A DNA stretch of 64,000 nucleotides from JAKAQB01 sp027320105 (GTDB lineage: Bacteria; Actinomycetota; Acidimicrobiia; Acidimicrobiales; Palsa-688). The stretch is taken from the NCBI GenBank assembly GCA_027320105.1, contig DAHVMA010000087.1, positions 1-64,000 of the forward strand, read 5' to 3'. Positions 56,616 to 64,000 of the stretch are shown here, piece after piece. Within the stretch, counting starts at the first letter, position 1. Each line of letters opens with the position of its first letter. The translations under genes and the position numbers were made by a program. The notes under the pieces are model-generated. The model was not told where the DNA came from. It saw only the letters and a list, made by a program, of their open reading frames with translations, and did no database searches.

Positions 56616-59273
56616 ATGGCAACTCCGGGTGGGACACAGCCTTCTCCGGCTCGTCAGGCGAGCCTTCGCACGAACTTCGCCCTCGCCCGCAAGGGCTTCG
56701 ACCAACGGGAGGTGGTGTCGTACCTCCGCTCGATCGAAGCGGAGCTCCGGGGGTTGCAGTCGGAGCTCGAGGCAGCGCGTGCCCGCGAGGCCGAGCTCGA
56801 GGCGTCGGTGGCCGATCCGGGCCACCGGGAGACGCCGGCCGCGCCCGGTGACATCCCCCTCGACGAGGCGGCCGTCGCGGCTGCGGTGGGTGAGGAGATG
56901 GCCAACGTGATCCGCACCACCAGGGCTGTCGCCGAGGATCTGCGCTCCCGGGCGCAGGCCGACGCCGACGCGGCCCGGTCGGCGGCGCAGGCCGAAGCGG
57001 AGACGACCCTGGAGCAGGCGCGCAGCGAAGCTGACCAGACCCTGACCGGTGCCCGGGAAGAGGCGCGCCAGCGCCTCGCGAGCTCCCGCGAGGAGGCCGA
57101 CCGGCGGCTGGAGGAGGCGCGGGCCGAGGCGGACCGCCTGGTTCAGGCGGCGAAGGCGGAGGCGGAGCGCACCGAGGAGGAGGCCAGCCTGCTGCACCGG
57201 AGCCGCCTCGACGAGGCTGACCGCAAGCTGGCGGAGGCGATAGCGGAGGCGGAGCGCCACGGTGCCGAGCTGCGGGACCGGTACGCGGCCGAGGCCGAGC
57301 AGCTCCTGGCCCGGGCGGCCGCCGACGCGACCGCCGCGCGGGCTGAGGCCGACCGGGAGCGGAGGCTCGCCGTCGAGGGCGCCCAGCAGGCCCGGGAGAG
57401 GATCCTGGCCGACCTGGCACGCCGCCGCCGGGTCGCCACCGTGCAGATCGAGCAGCTACGTGCTGGCCGGGAGCGGCTTCTCGTCTCCTATGCGATCGTG
57501 CGGCGCACCTTGGAGGAGGTTTCGGAGGAGTTCCAGAAGGCCGACGCCGAGGCCCGCGCCGCGGCCGAGGAGGTGGGCCGCCGGTTGGCGGCGGAGATCG
57601 AGATCGACCCTGACGCCACCGCCGCCCACTCCGGCGCAGCCGGTGGGGACGACGCCGCCGGCGAGGGTGGGACGGTCTCGGCCGCGGGCTCCGAGGCAGG
57701 CGCCGGCGAGGGTGCGGGCGCCGGCGAGGGTGCGGGCGCCGGCGAGGGTGCGGGCGCCGGCGAGGAGAGTGCCGGCGAGGCGGAGGGGGAGGGCAGCGGG
57801 GAGGCGGCCGGTGCGGGGTCCGGGTCACCGCCCAGCCCCGGCGTCGTCGCCGCAGGCGGGGCCGCCGGCATCGTCGCCGCAGGCGGGGCCGCCGGCATAG
57901 ACGAGTCCGTGACTGTGGTGCCCGTCGATCCCGATGGCGGCGACGTACCAGGTGGCCCGGCGGGCGGCGCCGGTCTGTCAGGTCCCGGGCCGAGCCCGCA
58001 CCGGCCCCCGCCGGCACCCGGCCCCGGGACCTCGCCGGGCGGATGGCGGGCGGCGGGGGAGCGGGTGCAGCCTCGTTCGGCGGTGCGGATCATCCGGCCC
58101 GACGATCCGGGTTCCCCCGAAGGCCGGCCTGGGGAAGGCCCGACGATGCGGGCACAGCCGGTGATGCGGGAGGCGCCCCAGCGGTCGGCTCAGGTGGCCG
58201 GGCAGATGTCGGCGCAGCGGTCGGCCCAAGTGGCCGGGCAGGGTGGTGCGGTGGCGGTGCTGACCGCCGAGGAGCCGTGTCCGGGGACCGAGGATGCGGC
58301 GCCCACCTCGGCAGGGGTGGAGGTGATCGAGGAATGCCCTGCCCCCGGAGCGTCTCCTGCCGGCGATGCCGGCGGCAGGGACACAGCGCAGGACCGGTCC
58401 GACCGCGTGGCCGGTCTCTTTGCTCGCATCCGGGAGAGCCGGGCCCGGGCAGTCGCCGATGCCCGCCGGACGTTGGAGCGGCCGGATCCCGCCACGGCCG
58501 GCGATGCCGCGGCCGAGACCGGCAGCGAACCGGCGGCCGCCACGGCCGGCGATGCCGTGGTCGACGTCGACGGGGCACCCGACGACTCCGACCTCCAGCG
58601 CCTGCAGCGCCGGGACGAGTCCCTCCAGGAGGTGAGTAGCGAGCTCGTCCGGCGGCTGAAGCGGGAGCTCCAGGACGAGCAGAGCGAGTTGCTCGACCGC
58701 CTGCGTGGCATCGGACCGTCACTCACCCCCGACGGGCTCCTGCCGGCGGGGGACCACCAGATGGGCCGGTACGCCGGCGCCAGCACGAGCCACCTGCAGT
58801 CGGCGGCCCAACTCGGAGTCCGGCTCGCTGCCGAGGAGGTCGAGGATCCCCGACCGGCGACCATCGACGTGACCGCGGTGGGGGAGCGCTTGGCGGCGGC
58901 CCTCGTCGAGCCCTTGCGCCGGCGGGTCGGGGGACTCGTGCACGACTTCGGGGAGGAGGACGACCGGGAGGCCCTCACCGAGGCGATCAGTGCCGCCTAC
59001 CGCGACGTCAAGATGCACCGCATCGACGGCGTAGCCATCGACGGTGTGTGCGGCGCCTTCGTCCGGGGGTGGTGGGAAGCGGTGCCGGAGGGCACCCCGT
59101 TGCGCTGGGTCGCGTCCGACGCCGACGGAGCATGTGCCGACTGCTTCGATAACACCCTCGCCGGCAGCGTGCCCCGAGGCACGGCGTTCCCGACCGGGGA
59201 GCTGTTCCCGCCGGCGCACGAGGGTTGCCGCTGCATGCTCACTGTTGACCGGGAGGCGACGGCGGCGGCCTGA
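56616..59273 (+). CDS. DivIVA-like coiled-coil protein fused to a phage-head-like C-terminal domain
   Basis: 885 residues from ATG 56616. N-terminal DivIVA-like segment (NFALARKGFDQREVVSYLRS), then a coiled coil of about 290 residues rich in Ala, Glu and Arg (heptads such as AEADRLVQAAKAEAERTEEE). A disordered Gly-Ala-Pro middle (about 345-640) contains GAGEGAGAGEG repeats. A second helical region (LQEVSSELVRRLKRELQDEQ) leads to a C-terminal domain: DADGACADCFDNTLAGSV ... FPPAHEGCRCMLTVD. The CxxC...HxxCRC signature resembles that of SPP1 gp7/Mu gpF head-morphogenesis proteins. The combination is unusual. Likely a cytoplasmic polar-growth scaffold with an added metal-binding domain. Confidence 0.7.
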   Translation: MATPGGTQPSPARQASLRTNFALARKGFDQREVVSYLRSIEAELRGLQSELEAARAREAELEASVADPGHRETPAAPGDIPLDEAAVAAAVGEEMANVIRTTRAVAEDLRSRAQADADAARSAAQAEAETTLEQARSEADQTLTGAREEARQRLASSREEADRRLEEARAEADRLVQAAKAEAERTEEEASLLHRSRLDEADRKLAEAIAEAERHGAELRDRYAAEAEQLLARAAADATAARAEADRERRLAVEGAQQARERILADLARRRRVATVQIEQLRAGRERLLVSYAIVRRTLEEVSEEFQKADAEARAAAEEVGRRLAAEIEIDPDATAAHSGAAGGDDAAGEGGTVSAAGSEAGAGEGAGAGEGAGAGEGAGAGEESAGEAEGEGSGEAAGAGSGSPPSPGVVAAGGAAGIVAAGGAAGIDESVTVVPVDPDGGDVPGGPAGGAGLSGPGPSPHRPPPAPGPGTSPGGWRAAGERVQPRSAVRIIRPDDPGSPEGRPGEGPTMRAQPVMREAPQRSAQVAGQMSAQRSAQVAGQGGAVAVLTAEEPCPGTEDAAPTSAGVEVIEECPAPGASPAGDAGGRDTAQDRSDRVAGLFARIRESRARAVADARRTLERPDPATAGDAAAETGSEPAAATAGDAVVDVDGAPDDSDLQRLQRRDESLQEVSSELVRRLKRELQDEQSELLDRLRGIGPSLTPDGLLPAGDHQMGRYAGASTSHLQSAAQLGVRLAAEEVEDPRPATIDVTAVGERLAAALVEPLRRRVGGLVHDFGEEDDREALTEAISAAYRDVKMHRIDGVAIDGVCGAFVRGWWEAVPEGTPLRWVASDADGACADCFDNTLAGSVPRGTAFPTGELFPPAHEGCRCMLTVDREATAAA

Positions 59274-59295
59274 CCCCGGTTGCCAGGGCGGCCGC

Positions 59296-59366
59296 CACCC
59301 GGTTCACGGGGCTTGCCACCATTGCCCCCGTCACCCGGTTCGCGGGGCTCGCCACCATTGCCCCCA
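59296..59366. repeat. Two tandem 36-bp repeats
   Basis: CACCCGGTTCACGGGGCTTG followed by CCACCATTGCCCCCGT (59296-59331), repeated at 59332 with four mismatches. It fills most of the gap between the DivIVA fusion and UPF0182 genes. No motif recognised. Confidence 0.8.
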
Positions 59367-59392
59367 CCACCCGCCGGTAGGCTCCCGCCCAC

Positions 59393-62300
59393 ATGCGCCG
59401 CCCCGCCGAAGTCCCTCGCCGCGCTCCTCGCACATCCCGACGGTTCCGCATCGGCGTGCTCGTGGCCATCGTCGCCGTCATCGTCGTCCTCAGCTCGGCT
59501 CGGGGGATAGCCCGCTTCTACACGACCTACCTCTGGTTCCAGGAGGTGCACTTCACCTCGGTGTTCTGGGGTGTGCTGGTCACGAGGATCATCCTTGGGG
59601 TGGTGTTCACCGCCTTCTTCTTCGCCCTGCTGCTCGGCAGCCTCACGATCGCCGACCGCTGGGCACCCCGCGCCCTCCCCGCTCAGCAGCACGACGAGCT
59701 GGTCGATCGCTACCGCTCCGTCATCAGCCCCCGTGGCCGGATCGTCAGGGTCGTGACCGCGCTGGTCTTCGCCCTCTTCGGCGGGATCGGGGTCAACTCC
59801 CAGTGGAACAACTGGGTGCTGTTCAACAACGGGGGAAGCTTCGGCATCAAGGATCCGCAGTTCCACCGCGACATCGGGTTCTACGTCTTCAAGCTGCCGT
59901 TCATCGAGTTCCTCCTCGGGTGGTCGTTCGGGGCCGTCGTCGTGCTGCTCCTCGTGACGGCGGTGGCGCAGTACCTCAACGGCGGCATCCGCTTCCAGGG
60001 CCCCGGTCCGAGGGTGACGCCGGCGGTGAAGGCGCACCTGTCCGTCCTGCTCGGGATGCTGGCGGTGATCCAGGCGATCTCGTACTACTTCGCACGCCTG
60101 CAGCTGGTGCTGTCGCGGGTGCACTTCATCGACGGCGCCACGGCGACCAGCGTCCACGCCAACCTTCCCGCCGACGACCTCTTGATCGCCATCGCCGTGG
60201 TCGCCGCCCTGCTGTTCCTCTACAACATCCGGGTGCGGGGCTGGATCCTGCCGATCGTCGCCGTCGGGGTGTGGGCGGTGGTGTGGATAGTCGTCGGCAA
60301 CATCTACCCGGCGGTCTACCAGGCGGTGCGGGTCAACCCGTCTGAGCTGACGCAGGAGAGCAAGTACATCAGCCGCAACATCGCCTTCACCCGGGCGGCG
60401 TACGGCCTCAACAACGTCCGGGTGGTGACCAACAACTTCGACGCCACGTCGTCGCAGGCGGTGCCGGTGTCGGCCATCCAGGGTGACAGTGCGCTCGCGC
60501 GCGCCGACCGGCAGACGCTTGCGAACGTGCAGCTGCAGGACCCCAGCTACCTCCTGCCGACCTACGACAACCTGCAGTCCCTGCGCGCCTTTTACTCCAT
60601 CAACAGCCTGAGCGTCGACCGCTACGTCCTCGACCTCAACGGGAAGAGGACGCTGACCGAGACCCTGCTCGGCGTGCGCGAGCTCAACTCCCAGGTACCC
60701 AGTGGCTTCACGACGAGCCGCCTCCAGTACACCCACGGGTATGGGGCGGTGGTGGCACCCGCGACCCAGCAAGGCGTGTTGGCCGACGGCTACCCCAACT
60801 TCACGCTGCAAAACGTGCCGCCGTGCTGCCAACCGATCCTCAGCGAGACCGGGGCACAGGTGTACTTCGGTCAGGGAAGCCAGGCGAACGGCTACGTGAT
60901 CGCCGACACCAAGCAGCAGGAGATCGACTACGAGAACGCCGCCGGCAACGAGACCACCAACCACTACACAGGCACCGGAGGGGTGCCCGTCGGTGGCTTC
61001 TTCCGGAGGTTGGCCTTCACGCTGTCGTTCAACAGCCTCGACATACTGCTGTCCGGGCAGGTCACGGATCACTCGCGGATCATGTACAACCGCAACCTGC
61101 TGGCCCGGGTGGAGAAGGCGGCGCCGTTCCTCCAGTACGGCTCCAACCCGTACGCGACGGTGGTGAACGGGCAAATCTACTGGATCGTCGACGCCTACAC
61201 CACGACGAACAACTACCCCTACTCGCAGCAGGCGGACACGGCTCGGGTGGCAGCGTCGTCGGGACTGGCCGGATCGTTCAACTACGTGCGCAACTCGGTC
61301 AAGGTCGTTGTCAACGCCTACACCGGCCGCATGTACTTCTTCGTGGTCGACCCGAGCGATCCGATCATCCGTGCCTACGAGCGGGCGTTCCCGGGCCTGT
61401 TCAAGCCGGGGTACGAGGCCGATACGTTGATCCCGGGGATCACCGCCCAGTTCCGGTACCCGGAGGACCTGTTCAAGATCCAGACCAACATGTACGGCCG
61501 GTACCACCTGACGTCCCCGAGCGCCTTCTACACCCAGGCCAACGCCTGGAACATCAGTCAGGACCCCGGCAGCGGCCGTCCGGGCACGCCCACCCAGCAG
61601 ACGCTCCAATCGGCGACAGGGAAGATCACCTACCAGGTGAAGCAGCTCAGCCCCCAATACGAGGTGGCCGCCCTGCCCGGCCATCACACGCAGCACTTCG
61701 TGATGGTGCAGCCATTCGTCCCGTTCTCCCCCACGTCAAGCCGCCAGAACCTGACCGGCGTCATGTTCGCCTCCTCGGACCAGAGCAACTACGGCCAGCT
61801 CCTGGTGTACGAGACGCCACCCAACCAGCAGATCAACGGACCGAAGCTGGTCAACACGGAGATCAACAACAACCTGTCCATCTCCCAGGAGCTGACGCTG
61901 CTCAACCAGCAGGGTTCGGAGGTGATCCTCGGCCACGTGGTGCTCGTGCCCATCGACAACACGCTGCTGTACGTGCAGCCCGTCTACGTGCAGTCGTCCA
62001 ACAACCAGGTGCCGCAGTTGAAGGATGTAATCGTCGTGTACGACAACACCGCCTACCACTCCTTCAACGCCTCCCTCGACAACGCCCTCTGCCAGATCGT
62101 GAACCCGGACGGCACCCAGCCGTTCTCGCAGTACTGCTCAACCGCTGCGGCGCAGCGCCAGAGTGCCCTGCCGAGCGGGGCCCTCAATGGCAGCCCGACC
62201 GGTCCGTCGACGCCGACCACCACGACCCCATCCACTGCGACCAGCCTCCCGGCGACGCCGGGCGTCACCGCGCCCGCAGGCCAGAGCGTCGCCGTCCTCC

Positions 62301-62530
62301 TTGCCGACGCCCAGCGGGCCTTCAACGCCGCCGACGCCGCGCTGGCTGCGGGGAACCTCGGGCGGTACCAGACCGACATACGTCAGGCCCAGGCCGACGT
62401 GGCCAGGGCGCGGGCACAGATGGGCTCGTCCCCGCCGGTGACGACGCCGCACCGGCGGTCCACGACCACGACCACGACGCCGGGTACCGCGTCGTCGGGC
62501 ACCACGTCGGCGGCGGGCTCGGCCGGCTGA
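59393..62530 (+). CDS. UPF0182 family membrane protein
   Basis: A 1,045-residue member of the actinobacterial UPF0182 family. Seven or so membrane segments occupy the first 300 residues: IGVLVAIVAVIVVLSSARGI, LVTRIILGVVFTAFFFALL, IVRVVTALVFALFGGIGVN, FIEFLLGWSFGAVVVLLLV, VLLGMLAVIQAISYYF, LLIAIAVVAALLFLYN, ILPIVAVGVWAVVWIVVG. A large outside domain follows (NNVRVVTNNFDATSSQAVPV, LLGVRELNSQVPSGFT, RLAFTLSFNSLDILLSGQVT, PEDLFKIQTNMYGRYHLT) and a Thr/Ser/Ala-rich tail. Function is unknown even in mycobacteria. ATG 59393. Long gene with an unbroken frame. Confidence 0.92.
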   Translation: MRRPAEVPRRAPRTSRRFRIGVLVAIVAVIVVLSSARGIARFYTTYLWFQEVHFTSVFWGVLVTRIILGVVFTAFFFALLLGSLTIADRWAPRALPAQQHDELVDRYRSVISPRGRIVRVVTALVFALFGGIGVNSQWNNWVLFNNGGSFGIKDPQFHRDIGFYVFKLPFIEFLLGWSFGAVVVLLLVTAVAQYLNGGIRFQGPGPRVTPAVKAHLSVLLGMLAVIQAISYYFARLQLVLSRVHFIDGATATSVHANLPADDLLIAIAVVAALLFLYNIRVRGWILPIVAVGVWAVVWIVVGNIYPAVYQAVRVNPSELTQESKYISRNIAFTRAAYGLNNVRVVTNNFDATSSQAVPVSAIQGDSALARADRQTLANVQLQDPSYLLPTYDNLQSLRAFYSINSLSVDRYVLDLNGKRTLTETLLGVRELNSQVPSGFTTSRLQYTHGYGAVVAPATQQGVLADGYPNFTLQNVPPCCQPILSETGAQVYFGQGSQANGYVIADTKQQEIDYENAAGNETTNHYTGTGGVPVGGFFRRLAFTLSFNSLDILLSGQVTDHSRIMYNRNLLARVEKAAPFLQYGSNPYATVVNGQIYWIVDAYTTTNNYPYSQQADTARVAASSGLAGSFNYVRNSVKVVVNAYTGRMYFFVVDPSDPIIRAYERAFPGLFKPGYEADTLIPGITAQFRYPEDLFKIQTNMYGRYHLTSPSAFYTQANAWNISQDPGSGRPGTPTQQTLQSATGKITYQVKQLSPQYEVAALPGHHTQHFVMVQPFVPFSPTSSRQNLTGVMFASSDQSNYGQLLVYETPPNQQINGPKLVNTEINNNLSISQELTLLNQQGSEVILGHVVLVPIDNTLLYVQPVYVQSSNNQVPQLKDVIVVYDNTAYHSFNASLDNALCQIVNPDGTQPFSQYCSTAAAQRQSALPSGALNGSPTGPSTPTTTTPSTATSLPATPGVTAPAGQSVAVLLADAQRAFNAADAALAAGNLGRYQTDIRQAQADVARARAQMGSSPPVTTPHRRSTTTTTTPGTASSGTTSAAGSAG

Positions 62531-62556
62531 CGGCGCCCGCTGCCTACCCTGGAGGC

Positions 62557-63102
62557 ATGGCAACGCGCGCGGTCAGGCTCTTCGGCGATCCGGTGCTCCG
62601 GCAGCACGCGTCGGAGGTCACCGACTTCGACAAGCAACTCCGCCAACTGGTCGCCGACCTCCACGACACCCTCTACGACCAAGACGGCGCCGGCCTGGCC
62701 GCCACCCAGGTCGGTGTCTTGAAGCGGGTGTTCGTCTGGCACACCGGCGCCGGTGAGGAGGGCCACCTCGTCAACCCCGTCCTCGAGCTCCCCGACGAGG
62801 AGATCCAGGACGGCCCGGAGGGGTGCCTTTCCATCCCGGGCCTGTACTTCGACACCAAGCGCCGGCTCAACACGGTGGCGAAGGGCTATGACATGCACGG
62901 CCGGCCGCTGCAGGTGGTCGGCACGGGGCGCACCGCCCGGGTGCTCCAGCACGAGACCGACCATCTCGACGGGGTGCTGTTCATCGACCACCTCGACCCG
63001 GAGGCCCGCAAGGAGGCCCGCCGGGCGATCCGTGAGGCGGGGTGGAACCAGCCGCCCGACGTGAGGCCGAGCCCCCACCGGATCCAGGGCCTGATGAGCT
63101 AG
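62557..63102 (+). CDS. def: Peptide deformylase
   Basis: A 181-residue PDF that removes the N-formyl group from new proteins. The three signatures are present: GAGLAATQVG (motif 1), PEGCLSIPG (motif 2, metal Cys) and QHETDHLDG (motif 3, HExxH form). LFGDPVLRQHASEVTDFDKQ is the usual start. ATG 62557 with GGAGG close before it. It faces an intergenic gap of 52 bp before otsA and follows the UPF0182 gene by 26 bp, so it may share that transcript. Confidence 0.95.
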   Translation: MATRAVRLFGDPVLRQHASEVTDFDKQLRQLVADLHDTLYDQDGAGLAATQVGVLKRVFVWHTGAGEEGHLVNPVLELPDEEIQDGPEGCLSIPGLYFDTKRRLNTVAKGYDMHGRPLQVVGTGRTARVLQHETDHLDGVLFIDHLDPEARKEARRAIREAGWNQPPDVRPSPHRIQGLMS

Positions 63103-63154
63103 CGCGGCGCGAAGTAGCCGGGCCCACCGGCGTGCCTCGTAGGGTGGGGAGCGC

Positions 63155-64000
63155 ATGGCGAACGCCCCCGTGACGTCCGACACCCCCGTCGTGGTCGTCG
63201 CCAACCGGTTGCCCGTCGACCAGGTCAGCCAATCCGACGGCACCGCCCAGTGGCGTGCCTCCCCCGGCGGCCTCGTCGCCGCCCTGGAGCCGGTCGTCCA
63301 GGCCACCAAGGGAACCTGGGTCGGCTGGCCGGGTGTGCCGGACACCGCCCTCGACCCCTTCGACTTCGAAGGGATGCGCATCGTGCCGCTCGGCCTCAGT
63401 GACGAGGACGTCACCGACTACTACGAGGGCTTCTCCAACGGGACGCTGTGGCCGCTGTACCACGACGTCACCGGGGAGCCGGTGTTCGAGCGCCGGTGGT
63501 GGGAGTCCTACTGTGACGTCAACGCCCGCTTCGCCCACGCCGTGGACCTCGAGGCCGACGAAGGCGCCATCGTGTGGGTGCAGGACTACCAACTGCAGCT
63601 CGTCCCTGCCCTGTTGCGGGAGCGGCGCCCCGACCTGCGCATCGGCTTTTTCGACCACATCCCCTTCCCCGGCTACGAGATCTACGCTCGGCTGCCGTGG
63701 CGGCGCCAGGTCGTCGAAGGGCTCCTCGGTGCCGACCTGGTCGGCTTCCAGCGCGGCGGTGACGCCGCCAACTTCCTGCGGGCGGCGCGCGGCACCTGCG
63801 GCGTAGCGACGCGGGGCTCGGTGATCGAGCGCGGCGGGCGCCAGCTGCGCGCCGCCGCCTTCCCCATCTCGGTCGACGCCGCCGCCCTCGACGAGCTCGC
63901 CCGGCGGCCCGAGACGATCCAACGGGCGCGCGCCTTGCGCCACGAGTTCGGCGACCCCGAGACGCTCATCCTCGGTGTCGACCGCCTGGATTACACCAAG
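63155..64000 (+). CDS. otsA: Trehalose-6-phosphate synthase, N-terminal part (runs off window)
   Basis: 282 codons of a GT20 glycosyltransferase that joins UDP/ADP-glucose to glucose-6-phosphate. It begins VVVVANRLPVDQ, then WRASPGGLVAALEPVVQATK (GG loop for the sugar-phosphate), GTWVGWPG and LYHDVTGEPVFERRWWESY. IVWVQDYQLQLVPALLRERR and IGFFDHIPFPGYEIY are the acceptor motifs; FGDPETLILGVDRLDYTK reaches the end. The start is ATG 63155 (no strong ribosome site; GGGGAGCGC precedes). The C-terminal donor half is outside the window. Trehalose serves as stress protectant in actinobacteria. Confidence 0.94.
   Translation, partial: MANAPVTSDTPVVVVANRLPVDQVSQSDGTAQWRASPGGLVAALEPVVQATKGTWVGWPGVPDTALDPFDFEGMRIVPLGLSDEDVTDYYEGFSNGTLWPLYHDVTGEPVFERRWWESYCDVNARFAHAVDLEADEGAIVWVQDYQLQLVPALLRERRPDLRIGFFDHIPFPGYEIYARLPWRRQVVEGLLGADLVGFQRGGDAANFLRAARGTCGVATRGSVIERGGRQLRAAAFPISVDAAALDELARRPETIQRARALRHEFGDPETLILGVDRLDYTK

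Noticed and set aside
1..64000. tRNA, rRNA or other conserved ncRNA genes
   Set aside because: I looked in the longer gaps for TTCRA/CCA-type tRNA features and saw none. A covariance-model search would be decisive.

Overview
The window is GC-rich, densely coded chromosome from an actinobacterium. The evidence is two WhiB-type iron-sulphur regulators, a UPF0182 membrane protein, a SenX3/RegX3-like phosphate pair, a DivIVA-like coiled-coil protein, a class E sortase, an F420-type (DDN) oxidoreductase, a DUF2342 protein, many GTG starts and several GTGA/ATGA overlaps. Gene style and content fit the Acidimicrobiia best, but that is inference. No rRNA or tRNA gene was recognised.

Left end (1-14,660): accessory and decaying. 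It holds the end of a ribbon-helix-helix gene, a 99-bp MITE-like inverted repeat, an IS remnant broken by a nonsense codon and a frameshift, an acyl-CoA ligase, an F420-type oxidoreductase, AlkD- and glyoxalase-like genes, a TetR/SRPBCC divergent pair sharing a 34-bp perfect palindrome, and a NarL-type two-component system divergent from a MacB-like ABC exporter. A gene graveyard follows at 12.5-13.7 kb, with remnants of an aminoglycoside acetyltransferase-like, an MmyB-type regulator and a dihydrofolate-reductase-like gene. An SDR gene closes the section.

Middle (14.9-37.4 kb): a PucR regulator and a secreted Gly-Ser-linker protein; then core metabolism (purN-purH, metF with a foldable leader, icd, a tricorn-type protease, mdh); DUF2510 and SCP2 proteins; a GH2 glycosidase; a MoxR ATPase with a VWA protein; and whiB, ftcD, tatA and a second whiB.

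Right (37.5-64 kb): leuA behind a leaderless Leu-codon attenuator; ppk1; separate Nudix and histidine-phosphatase genes on either side of a sortase; a histidine kinase/response regulator operon behind three 11-bp PHO-box repeats; a DUF2342 protein without its zinc motif; an epimerase; an HtrA-like protein without its catalytic triad; moaE; mreB, apparently with a CTG start; a PDZ-Lon protease; a kinase remnant; a DivIVA/phage-head-domain fusion; UPF0182; def; and the start of otsA. ppk1 and the PHO-box-controlled regulator pair suggest a phosphate/polyphosphate locus.

The least explained signal is an 84-bp intergenic element present three times (13,767; 31,650; 48,158). Each copy has four 11-bp boxes, two AACCGCGCGCA followed by two in inverse orientation, always with the same spacing (19 bp within pairs, 24 nt between pairs). 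A semi-conserved asymmetric core shows that the middle copy is inverted. I recognise no described family for it.
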